The notes: a model not told the origin generated them from the sequence alone. Shown: positions 8,383 through 17,324, counted from the first letter of the stretch. The stretch is DNA of 64,000 nt from GCA-002726655 sp046582185 (GCA_046582185.1 JAYGEX010000039.1:127081-191080); one strand, 5' to 3'. Program-made: numbers and translations.

Positions 8383-9021
8383 TCAGCAATACTTGAGGTT
8401 CGATAGGGCCTTGTGAATCGATCTTCGTGAAACCAGAAATTGCCACCTACGGCCCCCCAGCTGATGCCAGAGCACCGCAGATCGGATTCCAGCCAATAAT
8501 AAGGCTCGGATCTTGTTGATACTGGTTTCATTTTCAAGATGAATTTGCTTACCCACGACGCTAATTTTGGGCTGAAAGGTTCCGGGAATTGCCTGGTAAA
8601 GATCCGCGAGATCAGCGACGACGCGATCATCAATGATTGGCGTGCGATCAACATCCAACATACGCTTCTCATCGATTAAGGAAATCCGCGCGCCCAGATC
8701 ACGCATAAGATCAGGGTGTAAGGATAGTTTCCTCTCAATTTGAATCAGGCCAAGTCCATAGCGAACAATGTCAGAATGATTGGCGAGATTAAATTGCTCA
8801 ATCAGTTCTGTGCATACCCTGATGCCGGTTGCAATTCCGGCGGTGCCTTCAAACACATCACGGGTATCGCCAGGGTTGGTAATAAAAATACTATTCAGGC
8901 TGATATCAAGGCTGCCCTGACTGACCATGCCGGTTCGAGCAATATTCGAGACCAGATAGCTTGCCAGCACGAGTCCGGATAGAGCAATTACTCTCTCTTC
9001 ATAATTATGATGATTCTTCAT
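8383..9021 (-). CDS. hflD: HflD-like lysogenization regulator homologue
   Basis: This 212-residue, mostly helical protein belongs to the HflD family (peripheral inner-membrane protein; in E. coli it binds phage lambda CII). The diagnostic C-terminal segment is clear: IRALLLAGIRSAVLWHQLGGRRWQFLVSRR in outline, read here at about residues 170-200. The N-terminus has a hydrophobic stretch (VIALSGLVLASYLV). It overlaps the end of mnmA by four bases (ATGA), the arrangement seen in most gammaproteobacteria, where the two are co-transcribed. The general cellular role outside phage infection is not known. Confidence 0.9.
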   Translation of the reverse strand: MKNHHNYEERVIALSGLVLASYLVSNIARTGMVSQGSLDISLNSIFITNPGDTRDVFEGTAGIATGIRVCTELIEQFNLANHSDIVRYGLGLIQIERKLSLHPDLMRDLGARISLIDEKRMLDVDRTPIIDDRVVADLADLYQAIPGTFQPKISVVGKQIHLENETSINKIRALLLAGIRSAVLWHQLGGRRWQFLVSRRSIHKALSNLKYC

Positions 9022-10163
9022 GTGAGGACATGATCCGGATTACAGTTGTCTTCGACGATTGTGCCACCACCAAGGCAGATATCGCCAGCATAGAAGCAAG
9101 CCCACTGACCAGGAGTGACCGCCCGTTGAGGAGACTCGAAAGTTGTGAACCAACTGCCATCCTCCAATTGAATTAATTCGCAAGCCTGATCTGCTTGCCT
9201 GTAGCGAGTTTTTACCATGCCTGTAAATGGTAGCGATGGCGGCTGGTTCACCCAGAAAATCGATTCGCAGCGCATACTGCCAGTGAACATCGCAGGATGA
9301 TTTGTCCCCTGAGCGACGATGAGGCGATTGCGGCTTAAATCCTTTGCCACCACATACCATGGTTCATCAGTGGCATTTTTAACTCCGCCAATGCCGAGAC
9401 CTTGTCGCTGTCCGAGCGTGTGGTACATGAGTCCATCGTGTTGGCCGAGAGTCTGACCATCTACAGATTCAATTGGCCCGGGTTGTGCAGGAATATACTC
9501 CTGCAGAAAGTCTTTGAAGCGGCGCTCGCCTATAAAGCAAATGCCTGTTGAGTCCTTTTTGTTGTGGGTGACGAAGCCATTTTCTCTGGCGATGGATCTG
9601 ACCACAGATTTTTTCAACTCGCCAATGGGAAACAGGCAATGTTGAAGCTGGCTTGAAGATACCGACTGCAGGAAATAACTTTGATCTTTGTTTCCATCCA
9701 GCCCTTTTAGCAGAGCCACATGACCATCCTCGTGGACCAGACGTGCATAGTGTCCGGTCGCAATCATATCGGCGCCGAGCAGCTGGGCATAATCAAGAAA
9801 GACTTTAAACTTGATTTCACGATTACATAGGATGTCGGGGTTTGGTGTTCTTCCTGCTTTATATTCCTGAAGAAAATGCTCGAATACATTGTCCCAGTAT
9901 TCTGCGGCGAAGTTAGCCTCATGGAGAATGATGCCGAGTTTTTCACATACCGACCGGGCATCCTTCAGATCTTCTTTCGCCGTACAATATTCTGTACCGT
10001 CATCTTCTTCCCAGTTCTTCATGAACAGACCTTCGACCTGATATCCCGACTGAAGAAGAAGTAGGGCGGCGATTGAAGAATCAACGCCGCCGGACATGCC
10101 GACGATGACGCGGGTATTTTTGATGGATCTGTTTGCGGATTTATTAGACGATCTATTAGACAT
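9018..10163 (-). CDS. mnmA: tRNA-specific 2-thiouridylase MnmA
   Basis: MnmA adds sulfur to C2 of the wobble uridine (U34) of tRNA-Glu, -Gln and -Lys, using ATP and persulfide delivered by the TusABCDE relay; tusDCBE lie elsewhere in this window. The 381-residue protein has the PP-loop SGGVDSS near residue 24, the MKNWEEDD segment, and the two catalytic cysteines in NPDILCN and DSTGICFIG. About 16 basic and polar residues precede the core (SNRSSNKSANRSIKN), so a slightly later start is possible. The 4-bp overlap with hflD indicates an operon. Confidence 0.96.
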   Translation of the reverse strand: MSNRSSNKSANRSIKNTRVIVGMSGGVDSSIAALLLLQSGYQVEGLFMKNWEEDDGTEYCTAKEDLKDARSVCEKLGIILHEANFAAEYWDNVFEHFLQEYKAGRTPNPDILCNREIKFKVFLDYAQLLGADMIATGHYARLVHEDGHVALLKGLDGNKDQSYFLQSVSSSQLQHCLFPIGELKKSVVRSIARENGFVTHNKKDSTGICFIGERRFKDFLQEYIPAQPGPIESVDGQTLGQHDGLMYHTLGQRQGLGIGGVKNATDEPWYVVAKDLSRNRLIVAQGTNHPAMFTGSMRCESIFWVNQPPSLPFTGMVKTRYRQADQACELIQLEDGSWFTTFESPQRAVTPGQWACFYAGDICLGGGTIVEDNCNPDHVLT

Positions 10164-10308
10164 GAGGGTTGGAAAATTGAGAACAGCGTTGTATTTTACG
10201 TTAGTCCGCGCGTCTCTGCCATTAACTCAATCAATCTCACTCAGGGTCTCCTCGAACCGGTGTACAATGAATGTAATTGTTTAGTGATCTAATAAAGAGT
10301 TATCCAAG

Positions 10309-10800
10309 ATGCCCAAGGCAAGAACACAATTAACCCATCTGGATTCAGATGGGAATGCAAAAATGGTTGATGTTAGCGATAAGGCGCTCACCGTGCGTGT
10401 CGCCACGGCCAGGGCCCTGGTGCTGATGGAAGCAGAAACCCTTTCACTCATTGAGACAGGTGATCATAAGAAGGGGGATGTCTTTTCCGTAGCAAAAATT
10501 GCAGGTATCCAGGCCGCCAAAAAATGTTCAGATTTAATTCCGCTGTGTCATCCCCTTGCGCTCTCCGCCATTGATGTGGATTTCACAATTCATCCGGAAA
10601 AGAATCAGGTTGAGATCAGAACTATGTGTCGCCTGACGGGGCAAACAGGCGTTGAAATGGAGGCGTTAACTGCGGCTTCAGTAGCAGCCCTGACTATCTA
10701 TGATATGTGTAAAGGCGTCGACCGTGGCATGACTATTACCGGCATTGAACTCCTGACCAAATCTGGCGGTAAATCCGGCGATTGGACGCGGGAGGAATAG
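10309..10800 (+). CDS. moaC: Cyclic pyranopterin monophosphate synthase MoaC
   Basis: MoaC converts the MoaA product into cyclic pyranopterin monophosphate during molybdenum-cofactor synthesis. The 163-residue length is normal, and the conserved KMVDVSDK, LIPLCHPL, TGQTGVEMEALTA and MCKGVDRGM segments are all present. It heads a moaC-moaD-moaE operon; moaA is absent from this cluster and must lie elsewhere. The start ATG at 10309 follows AAGAGTTATCCAAG, a weak Shine-Dalgarno sequence. Confidence 0.96.
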   Translation: MPKARTQLTHLDSDGNAKMVDVSDKALTVRVATARALVLMEAETLSLIETGDHKKGDVFSVAKIAGIQAAKKCSDLIPLCHPLALSAIDVDFTIHPEKNQVEIRTMCRLTGQTGVEMEALTAASVAALTIYDMCKGVDRGMTITGIELLTKSGGKSGDWTREE

Positions 10801-10802
10801 GC

Positions 10803-11054
10803 GTGATTGAGGTCGTCTTTTTCGCGAGCCTGAGAGAAGATCTCGGCTCTTCTGGTTTCAAGATTGATCCCTCCGGTATTAACAATATCAATGATGTAAT
10901 AGATTCACTGGCGTCCGCACAGGGTACTCATTTCAAAGACATTCTTATTGGCGACAACATTCTTGTCGCCATAAACCAGGAGATGGGTGATGTAGATACG
11001 ACGGTGAATGATGAAGATGAGGTTGCATTTTTCCCGCCGGTGACTGGCGGATGA
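10803..11054 (+). CDS. moaD: Molybdopterin synthase sulfur-carrier subunit MoaD
   Basis: MoaD is a ubiquitin-like sulfur carrier whose C-terminal Gly-Gly is thiocarboxylated and donates sulfur to make the molybdopterin dithiolene with MoaE. The C-terminus FFPPVTGG carries the diagnostic GG. I place the start at GTG 10803, giving 83 residues, because GGGAGGAA at 10790-10797 sits at the correct distance. A longer frame from TTG 10782 overlaps moaC and adds unconserved residues. It overlaps moaE by four bases. Confidence 0.93.
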   Translation: MIEVVFFASLREDLGSSGFKIDPSGINNINDVIDSLASAQGTHFKDILIGDNILVAINQEMGDVDTTVNDEDEVAFFPPVTGG

Positions 11055-11512
11055 ATATTCGAATCTCCGTTCAGGAGCAAGCCTTTGATGCAGGCGCGGA
11101 AATTGCCCTGCTGAAGTCGTCGGGCGTTGGCGGTATCAATGTATTTGTCGGCGTAGTTCGTGAAATGAATGAGGGCGACTCCGTTAGCGGCTTATTTCTG
11201 GAACATTATCCGGGAATGACGGAGAAACAAATAAAGACAATTATCGATGAGGCGGGCGCTCGCTGGGACCTTCAATCGGCGACAGTCATTCACAGAGTGG
11301 GGCAGTTGCATCCTGACGATGAAATTGTGTTTGTCGGTGTATCTAGTGCGCATCGCGGAGATACGTTCGATGCTTGCGAATTCATCATCGACTTTCTAAA
11401 GACGCGCGCGGCATTTTGGAAGAAGGAAACTTTTTCAGAGGGTGATCGTTGGCTTGAAACTCGGAAAAGTGATTTGAAGACGGCCGAAAATTGGGCGGCT
11501 AAATTTGAATAG
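11051..11512 (+). CDS. moaE: Molybdopterin synthase catalytic subunit MoaE
   Basis: MoaE is the large subunit of molybdopterin synthase and works as a heterotetramer with MoaD. At 153 residues it is full length. The conserved FVGVVRE, LEHYPGM, HRVGQL and SSAHR segments and the active-site lysines in FWKKE (K124/K125) are visible. Its ATG overlaps the moaD stop. The stop at 11510-11512 abuts the stop of the convergent rluE with no spacing at all, so readthrough in either direction would give antisense RNA. Confidence 0.95.
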   Translation: MNIRISVQEQAFDAGAEIALLKSSGVGGINVFVGVVREMNEGDSVSGLFLEHYPGMTEKQIKTIIDEAGARWDLQSATVIHRVGQLHPDDEIVFVGVSSAHRGDTFDACEFIIDFLKTRAAFWKKETFSEGDRWLETRKSDLKTAENWAAKFE

Positions 11513-12052
11513 CTAAGAAAGAACGACAGTTAGTTTTTTGTATTCACCGACTTCAAGGTTTTCGGTACTCCAATCCCCAATCTGATGTCGAAAGAGTCGA
11601 AGCGTGGGAAACCCCGTCGCAGCGGTCATTCGCCGGACTTGTCGATTTTTGCCTTCCGCAATGGTCAAGGAAATCCAGGTAGTTGGGATTGCGGCCCGAT
11701 ATCTAATGGGTGGTTCTCTAGCTGGCAGCGGTTCATCAATAGTTGTTGTTGTCGCAGGGCGAGTCAGTCCGTCTTTTAACTGGACGCCACTGCTTAAGTC
11801 CTTAAGCGCATCAATTGTTATTTCTCCATCTACCTGCACCCAATAGGTCTTTTTCATCTTGTGCCGCGGATCGGCAATCTTCGCCTGAAGGCGACCATCG
11901 TCAGTTAATAAGACGAGTCCTTCCGAGTCCTTGTCCAATCTGCCGGCGGCATAGAAACCTTCATGAGAAATGAAGTCAGCCAGAGTAAGGCCTTCGCCGG
12001 TAAACTGACAAAGGACGCCGTAAGGTTTATTAAAGAGAATGAGGTTTGACAT
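11513..12052 (-). CDS. rluE: 23S rRNA pseudouridine synthase RluE-type
   Basis: RluE-type enzymes isomerise U2457 of 23S rRNA; the RsuA family catalytic aspartate is in GRLDKDSEGLVLLT. The segment LFNKPYGVLCQFT at the N-terminus and EGKNRQVRRMTAATGFPTLRLFR near the C-terminus are typical. I start it at ATG 12052 (179 residues), where family proteins begin (MSNLILFNKPYG). The frame extends 42 residues upstream with a hydrophobic, non-family stretch that I regard as untranslated. The family also contains RluF- and RsuA-type members; the short form without an S4 domain favours RluE. Confidence 0.9.
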   Translation of the reverse strand: MSNLILFNKPYGVLCQFTGEGLTLADFISHEGFYAAGRLDKDSEGLVLLTDDGRLQAKIADPRHKMKKTYWVQVDGEITIDALKDLSSGVQLKDGLTRPATTTTIDEPLPAREPPIRYRAAIPTTWISLTIAEGKNRQVRRMTAATGFPTLRLFRHQIGDWSTENLEVGEYKKLTVVLS

Positions 12053-12174
12053 GACGGCCAGGGTTACTTTCAGGGTATTGATGGACACAGTGAGGCACCA
12101 CCAGCAAAGGATAAGTATGGCTTCCGGTAAAAGAACCACACAGAAGAGAAATTTATCAAAAACGGAGGAACGAC

Positions 12175-12420
12175 TCAAGGCTCCGCGGCCTTCTCTTCTG
12201 TTTGTTCACTCGGTAGGTCAGCAGGGCAGATGTTAATTGCGTGAGAACCTTTGGGACCTTCTAGAATCTCAAAATCCACTAGTTGTCCGGCTTTCAGCGT
12301 TCGATATCCGTCCATCTGAATCGAAGAGTAGTGTGCGAAATAGTCTTCCCCACCTTCTCCTGCCAAGATAAAACCATAGCCCTTGGCATTATTAAACCAC
12401 TTAACACGACCTGTCGGCAT
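12175..12420 (-). CDS. cspD: Cold-shock-domain protein, CspD-like
   Basis: The 81-residue protein begins MPTGRVKWFNNAKGYGFI. It carries RNP1 (KGYGFI) and RNP2-like (YFAHYS) single-strand nucleic-acid-binding motifs, followed by a short acidic tail (EQTEEKAAEP). Start at ATG 12420 fits the cold-shock domain; the frame extends 17 codons upstream without similarity. It is divergent from clpS-clpA exactly as cspD is in E. coli and Pseudomonas, where CspD inhibits replication in stationary phase. Assignment to CspD rests on this context and the tail; the exact role is inferred. Confidence 0.88.
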   Translation of the reverse strand: MPTGRVKWFNNAKGYGFILAGEGGEDYFAHYSSIQMDGYRTLKAGQLVDFEILEGPKGSHAINICPADLPSEQTEEKAAEP

Positions 12421-12663
12421 AGCGGTAACACCTCGCAGTGTTGATCCTACCCGGTGACTCAACTGTTCCATGTAACGGGTAATACGCTACTTTAGGATCA
12501 AGAAATGCGATCCGTCAAGCAACAATTGAGGAACTTCACGATTTTGAGCTTGGAAATTGATTTTATAGCAAATTAAAGCTCGGATTGCTGCAATTTTGCA
12601 AAACTACTTCTGGATTAGATGAATACACGAGAGCAATGCTTGCTAAAAGTGTAGGATACAAAT

Positions 12664-12723
12664 ATGAGTTGGTTTATAGATAAATTGAAAGAAAGTCGAA
12701 AAATAAGTAGTAGGGAAGCTTGA
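12664..12723 (+). CDS. Possible 19-residue leader peptide upstream of clpS
   Basis: ATG at 12664, seven bases after AGGA, opens a 19-codon frame (MSWFIDKLKESRKISSREA) ending TGA at 12721-12723, 26 bp before clpS. The peptide is basic and amphipathic. It lies in a 329-bp divergent region between cspD and clpS that otherwise shows only A+T-rich sequence. It could be a regulatory upstream ORF or chance; no family is known to me. Confidence 0.3.
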   Translation: MSWFIDKLKESRKISSREA

Positions 12724-12749
12724 AACTTTCCGGCAGGGCTCCATAACTA

Positions 12750-13106
12750 ATGAGTAAGACCAGTAAGATAATAGTGGCTAGCGATGATCCCGGAACGGAT
12801 CAGGATCGGGGCATAGGAATACTTGAGGCCCCTACAAAACCAAAGCTCGCCAGGCCACCGATGTACAAGGTGATTTTGTTAAATGACGACTATACCCCCA
12901 TGGAATTTGTGGTTGAGGTACTGGAAGTATTTTTTGGAATGAACAGAGAGAAGGCAACCCAGGTTATGCTGGCAGTACATACAGTGGGTAAGGCCACTTG
13001 TGGAATATTCACTCGCGACGTTGCAGAAACGAAATCTGCACAGGTCAATCAGTACTCCCAAGAGAATCAACACCCCCTTGTTTCAGATATCGAAGCAACG
13101 GACTAG
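12750..13106 (+). CDS. clpS: ATP-dependent Clp protease adaptor ClpS
   Basis: ClpS recognises N-degron residues (Leu, Phe, Tyr, Trp) and hands the substrates to ClpAP. The 118-residue protein has a disordered N-terminal tail (about residues 1-30), then the core with YKVILLNDDYTPMEFVV, which contains the N-end-binding Asn-Asp pair, and KATQVMLAVHTVGKATCGIFTRDVAETK. It sits 12 bp before clpA in the usual operon. Nearby aat and bpt encode the transferases that create its substrates. Confidence 0.97.
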   Translation: MSKTSKIIVASDDPGTDQDRGIGILEAPTKPKLARPPMYKVILLNDDYTPMEFVVEVLEVFFGMNREKATQVMLAVHTVGKATCGIFTRDVAETKSAQVNQYSQENQHPLVSDIEATD

Positions 13107-13118
13107 CAAGGATATATA

Positions 13119-15383
13119 ATGCTCAGTAAAGAATTAGAAGTCACACTCAATCTTGCGTTTAAGGAAGCAAGAGTAAAGCGTCATGAGTTGATGTCGGTAG
13201 AGCACCTTCTACTTTCGTTACTGGATAATAATGCGGCTGTAACTGTGCTAAATGCCTGCGAAGCCAATGTGGAAAAATTAAAGAAGAAACTGCAAGATTT
13301 TCTTGATGCGACAACCCCACTAATTCCTAAAAATGAAACAAACAGGGAAACCCAGCCGACGCTTGGTTTTCAGCGTGTATTGCAACGGGCGGTATTCCAT
13401 GTCCAATCATCAGGCAAGAGAGAGGTGACTGGCGCAAGCGTACTGGTTGCCATCTTTAGTGAGCAGGAGAGTCATGCTGTTTATTTACTAAAGCAACAGG
13501 AAGTTAATCGAATAGATGTCGTTAATTACATTGCCCACGGTGCGCGAAAGAACGGCAGCGAAGAAGAAGGCGGTTCTCCTGAAAGCATAGAGGAAGGCGG
13601 CAGTGAAGAAGAAAAAGCACCAAGTGCCCTGGAAGCTTATGCGACAAACCTGAATGAGCAAGCCAAAAAAGGTCTTATCGACCCTCTGGTTGGCCGCGAA
13701 GACGAAGTAGAAAGGGTCATTCAGATTCTTTCCCGTAGAAGGAAAAATAATCCTCTGCTTGTTGGTGAGGCAGGTGTCGGCAAAACAGCGATAGCAGAAG
13801 GTTTAGCCAAGCTCATTGTTGATGGCGAAGTGCCGGAGATTATCAGCGACAGTATTGTCTATTCGCTTGATCTTGGTGCATTGCTTGCAGGAACAAAGTA
13901 TAGAGGCGATTTCGAAAAGCGGCTCAAAAATCTCTTAAACGAGTTGAAGAAGGAAAAAAGCCAGATATTGTTTATTGATGAGATACATACCATCATTGGT
14001 GCTGGTGCAGCTTCCGGCGGCGTTATGGATGCTTCAAATATATTGAAGCCACTGCTTGCCTCCGGAGAGATCCGCTGCCTCGGATCAACTACCTATCAGG
14101 AGTACCGTGGCATCTTTGACAAGGACAGAGCACTGTCCAGACGATTTCAGAAAATCGATGTGCCAGAGCCTAGCGTAGATGATACTTATCGAATCCTAAA
14201 AGGCCTGAAGTCACGTTTCGAAGAACATCACAAATTAAAATATACAGACAGGGCGCTGAAAGTTGCAGCTGAACTTGCAGATAAATACATTAACGACCGC
14301 TATATGCCTGATAAAGCAATCGACGTTATTGATGAGGCGGGTGCCTATCAGCAGCTTCAATCTCCATCAAAGAGGAAGAAGCAAATTGGTGTATCGGATG
14401 TTGAAAAAATGGTTGCCAAGATTGCACGTATTCCGCCAGCAAGTGTATCCTCATCGGATAAAAAAGCGCTCCAGGATCTTGAAGCTAATTTGAAGATGGT
14501 TATCTTTGGCCAGGATGAAGCGATTGAATCTCTCGCCAGTGCAATCAAGTTGTCGCGTGCAGGATTAAAAGAGGGTGAAAAACCAATTGGCTCTTTCCTT
14601 TTCTCTGGGCCGACTGGCGTTGGTAAGACAGAAGTATGCAAGCAACTAGCTCGTATTATGGGCGTCGAAATGGTTCGCTTTGATATGTCTGAATATATGG
14701 AACGACATACTGTTTCACGATTAATTGGTGCGCCCCCCGGTTATGTTGGTTACGATCAAGGTGGCTTGCTAACGGAAGCAATCAATAAACAGCCGCATTG
14801 CGTGCTTCTGCTCGATGAAATAGAAAAGGCTCATCCGGATGTTTTCAATCTGCTGCTTCAGGTAATGGATCATGGAAGTTTAACGGACAACAACGGGCGC
14901 AAAGCTGATTTCCGAAATGTGGTTCTTGTGATGACAACTAATGCAGGAGCTCAGGAAATGAGCCGGAGTTCTATCGGCTTTACGACCCAGGATCATACGA
15001 CGGATGGAATGGAAATTTTGAAGAAGATGTTTACTCCGGAGTTTAGAAACCGATTGGACAATATCATCCAGTTTGAGCCACTGGGCAAAGAAGTCATAAA
15101 AACGGTTGTCGATAAATTTCTTGTGGAAATTCAGGTCCAGCTTGATGACAAGAAGGTCGTACTGTTTATTAGCGACGAGGCGAGGGACTGGCTCGTAGAA
15201 AATGGCTACGACAAGATGATGGGCGCCAGGCCAATGCAGAGACTAATCCAGAACAAAATCAAGAAAGAGCTCGCAGAAGATATTTTATTCGGCCGTTTAT
15301 CAAAAAATGGCGGCGAAGTACACGTGGATGTAGAAGACAACGAGCTGGTGTTGAATATCGAAGAATCGGCAGTACCAGCCTGA
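13119..15383 (+). CDS. clpA: ClpA, ATPase subunit of ClpAP
   Basis: ClpA is a hexameric AAA+ unfoldase that feeds proteins into ClpP. The 754-residue protein has the Clp-N double repeat (about 1-145), an acidic linker rich in Glu and Gly (about 147-168), AAA-1 with Walker A GEAGVGKT and Walker B ILFIDEIH, and AAA-2 with GPTGVGKT and LLLDEIEKAH. The C-terminal small domain holds the IGF-like ClpP-docking loop segment (SRSSIGFTTQ). Length and order are normal. It is co-transcribed with clpS; clpP is not in this window. Confidence 0.98.
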   Translation: MLSKELEVTLNLAFKEARVKRHELMSVEHLLLSLLDNNAAVTVLNACEANVEKLKKKLQDFLDATTPLIPKNETNRETQPTLGFQRVLQRAVFHVQSSGKREVTGASVLVAIFSEQESHAVYLLKQQEVNRIDVVNYIAHGARKNGSEEEGGSPESIEEGGSEEEKAPSALEAYATNLNEQAKKGLIDPLVGREDEVERVIQILSRRRKNNPLLVGEAGVGKTAIAEGLAKLIVDGEVPEIISDSIVYSLDLGALLAGTKYRGDFEKRLKNLLNELKKEKSQILFIDEIHTIIGAGAASGGVMDASNILKPLLASGEIRCLGSTTYQEYRGIFDKDRALSRRFQKIDVPEPSVDDTYRILKGLKSRFEEHHKLKYTDRALKVAAELADKYINDRYMPDKAIDVIDEAGAYQQLQSPSKRKKQIGVSDVEKMVAKIARIPPASVSSSDKKALQDLEANLKMVIFGQDEAIESLASAIKLSRAGLKEGEKPIGSFLFSGPTGVGKTEVCKQLARIMGVEMVRFDMSEYMERHTVSRLIGAPPGYVGYDQGGLLTEAINKQPHCVLLLDEIEKAHPDVFNLLLQVMDHGSLTDNNGRKADFRNVVLVMTTNAGAQEMSRSSIGFTTQDHTTDGMEILKKMFTPEFRNRLDNIIQFEPLGKEVIKTVVDKFLVEIQVQLDDKKVVLFISDEARDWLVENGYDKMMGARPMQRLIQNKIKKELAEDILFGRLSKNGGEVHVDVEDNELVLNIEESAVPA

Positions 15384-15431
15384 TACCGCCGGGATAAATT
15401 TATTTTGGAAATTTGGATTTGCGGCGGAGAC

Positions 15432-15647
15432 TCATTCCCTGAATGTAATTCGCCCCTTGGTCAGATCATACGGCGTAACTTCAACCTTCACGGTATCTCC
15501 CGTCAGAATCTTGATGTAGTTTTTCCTCATTTTTCCTGAGATGTGTGCTGTAACGATATGTCCATTTTCGAGTTCTACTTTGAACATAGTATTGGGTAGC
15601 GTATCCACAACGGTTCCGCTTAATTGAATCTGTTCTTCCTTAGCCAT
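15432..15647 (-). CDS. infA: Translation initiation factor IF-1
   Basis: IF-1 binds the 30S A site during initiation. This 71-residue protein is one S1-like OB-fold with the conserved GTVVDTLPNTMFKVELENG, HISGKMRKNYIKILTGD and TPYDLTKGRITFR segments. It is convergent to clpA and lies upstream, on the minus strand, of nothing closely coupled. The clpA-infA arrangement is the one seen in E. coli and Pseudomonas. Confidence 0.98.
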   Translation of the reverse strand: MAKEEQIQLSGTVVDTLPNTMFKVELENGHIVTAHISGKMRKNYIKILTGDTVKVEVTPYDLTKGRITFRE

Positions 15648-15857
15648 TCATTCCTCAAACTGCTAACGTGAATTTTCACTTACTGTTTTCTTCGCGTTGA
15701 TGAAAGCCTTGCCTTCATAAAAAGTCTTCATCTAAAACGCGGTGCATTTTGCCTCAATTCGGACCCTTTGGCAAAGGACAACTTACTATATAAATATGAT
15801 CAACATGCCGATGCGAATTTCCGACGCTCCTGCAGCTCCCACAATTCACCGCCGATA

Positions 15858-16577
15858 TTAGTCTTTAGTGTTCTTGTGCTCCTTCCATTCGTGATTGCTA
15901 TATATCTGGGTGGGTTGATAGTCCAGTTTGTAGTTCATCTTTTGACTTTGCTTAATCCAATAACCCAGGTATAGATAGTTGAGAGACAATTCCCTTGTTT
16001 CAGCAATGAGCCAGAGTACCGCAAAGACGCCTGGGCTTAACTGGTGCATGCCGGGATCAAAAAAGGTGTAAATCGCCGATATACCGTCTTTTAATCTATC
16101 GGCGACCGTAAGTGCGATTAGTTTATTGTCGAGTCGAAATTCGTAAAAGCTGGCTTCTGGCCTCCCTTCAACCAGGAATGACTCAAACTGTGCCAGTTCT
16201 GCTGGATACATATCGCCGTCTGAATGTCGTAGATCGATGTACTTCTTATAGAGCACGAAGTATTCATCTGTTGAGGCTGGATTAACCCGATAAACTCTGA
16301 CGTTCTTGTTCTTATTGATGATTCGCTTATGGCGGCGCTTTAGTTGGTGAAGTGCCACAGGCACGCGAACAGGTATGCAAGCGCTGCATGATTCACAGTA
16401 GGGACGGTAGATATGTGTCCCGCTGCGCCGAAATCCGATTGCCGATAGGGCGGAGTAAAGTTCGGTGTTTATCTCGACCGTAGGGTCAACGAATAAAGTG
16501 ATTGCCTGACGATCATCCAGGTAACTGCAGTCATGTTCCGGGGTTGTAAAAAACCGTAATTCAGCTAACGAAGTCAT
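15858..16577 (-). CDS. bpt: Aspartate/glutamate leucyltransferase Bpt
   Basis: Bpt transfers leucine from Leu-tRNA to proteins with N-terminal Asp or Glu, making them ClpS substrates. The protein has the N-terminal cysteine cluster (CSYL, then RPYCESCSACIPVRVPV), the KRRHKRIINKN segment, RHSDGDMYP and the terminal YLGYWIKQSQKMNYK motif. I place the start at ATG 16577 (239 residues), where Pseudomonas-type proteins begin (MTSLAELRF). A GTG at 16610 would add 11 residues. It is directly downstream of aat, as expected. Confidence 0.94.
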   Translation of the reverse strand: MTSLAELRFFTTPEHDCSYLDDRQAITLFVDPTVEINTELYSALSAIGFRRSGTHIYRPYCESCSACIPVRVPVALHQLKRRHKRIINKNKNVRVYRVNPASTDEYFVLYKKYIDLRHSDGDMYPAELAQFESFLVEGRPEASFYEFRLDNKLIALTVADRLKDGISAIYTFFDPGMHQLSPGVFAVLWLIAETRELSLNYLYLGYWIKQSQKMNYKLDYQPTQIYSNHEWKEHKNTKD

Positions 16578-16613
16578 GTATCCGGGCGCAGGTAATGGCC
16601 GATATCTCACATT

Positions 16614-17324
16614 TTACCACGGTGGAAGGATGCTTGGCAGCAAAGCCCAGTTTATTGGCGTTTCTGTATCGACGTAGTCATTCAGGTACTGCTTTAATTC
16701 TTGTCGCGAAATTTCAGAGGCCCCTAAAGATTCCAAATGTTCATTTGGTAATTGACAATCGATAAGCGGGCACTCATTTTGGGCCATTAATCTATTGAGG
16801 TAAGCGAATGCGACCTTCGATGCGTCGCTTACTCGATGGAACATGGATTCACCGAAGAAAAGTTTGCCCAGGCCGATCCCATATAACCCTCCCACAAGTT
16901 CAGCATCCAGATAGACCTCGAAGGAGTGCGCGACACCAATGTCAGCCAGTGCCTTATATGCTTCCTTCATTTCATTTGTGATCCATGTGCCGCCTGCGTA
17001 GTCCCTTGGACCACTGCAGGCTTCGATAACCTGATCAAATGCTGTATCCAGCCTTACCTCAAACTTATTCTGCCGGAGAACTTTTCGCAGGCTTCTCTTT
17101 GGCGCAAATTCTGATGGGCAGATAACCGCTCGTGGGCTTGGCGACCACCAGAGTAAGGGCTGCCCATCTTCATACCAGGGAAAGATGCCTTGACTGTAGG
17201 CTGCCAGTAATCTTTCGATGCTGAGATCACCGCCGGCAGCGAGTAAACCATTAGGCTCATCCATTGCTGAATCAATGGCAGGGAAATCGGTAGTTCCAGT
17301 TTTTAGCCAGGGTATGTCTGTCAT
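16614..17324 (-). CDS. aat: Leucyl/phenylalanyl-tRNA--protein transferase Aat
   Basis: Aat adds Leu or Phe to proteins with N-terminal Lys or Arg, creating N-degrons read by ClpS. The 236-residue protein shows the conserved NGLLAAGGDLS, AYSQGIFPWYEDGQPLLWWSPSPRAV, GTWIT, HSFEVY and GESMFHRVSDASKVA segments. It heads an aat-bpt pair with only a few bases between the genes. Length is typical. Confidence 0.97.
   Translation of the reverse strand: MTDIPWLKTGTTDFPAIDSAMDEPNGLLAAGGDLSIERLLAAYSQGIFPWYEDGQPLLWWSPSPRAVICPSEFAPKRSLRKVLRQNKFEVRLDTAFDQVIEACSGPRDYAGGTWITNEMKEAYKALADIGVAHSFEVYLDAELVGGLYGIGLGKLFFGESMFHRVSDASKVAFAYLNRLMAQNECPLIDCQLPNEHLESLGASEISRQELKQYLNDYVDTETPINWALLPSILPPW

Noticed and set aside
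8289..8672. Open minus-strand frame across the hflD 3' half
   Set aside because: It overlaps hflD in another frame and has no family similarity; hflD motifs lie in the chosen frame.
10164..10308. Molybdenum-cofactor riboswitch before moaC
   Set aside because: Only 145 bp with no paired conserved blocks recognised.
10782..11054. Longer MoaD starting at TTG 10782
   Set aside because: The ribosome-binding site GGGAGGAA and the conserved start favour GTG 10803.
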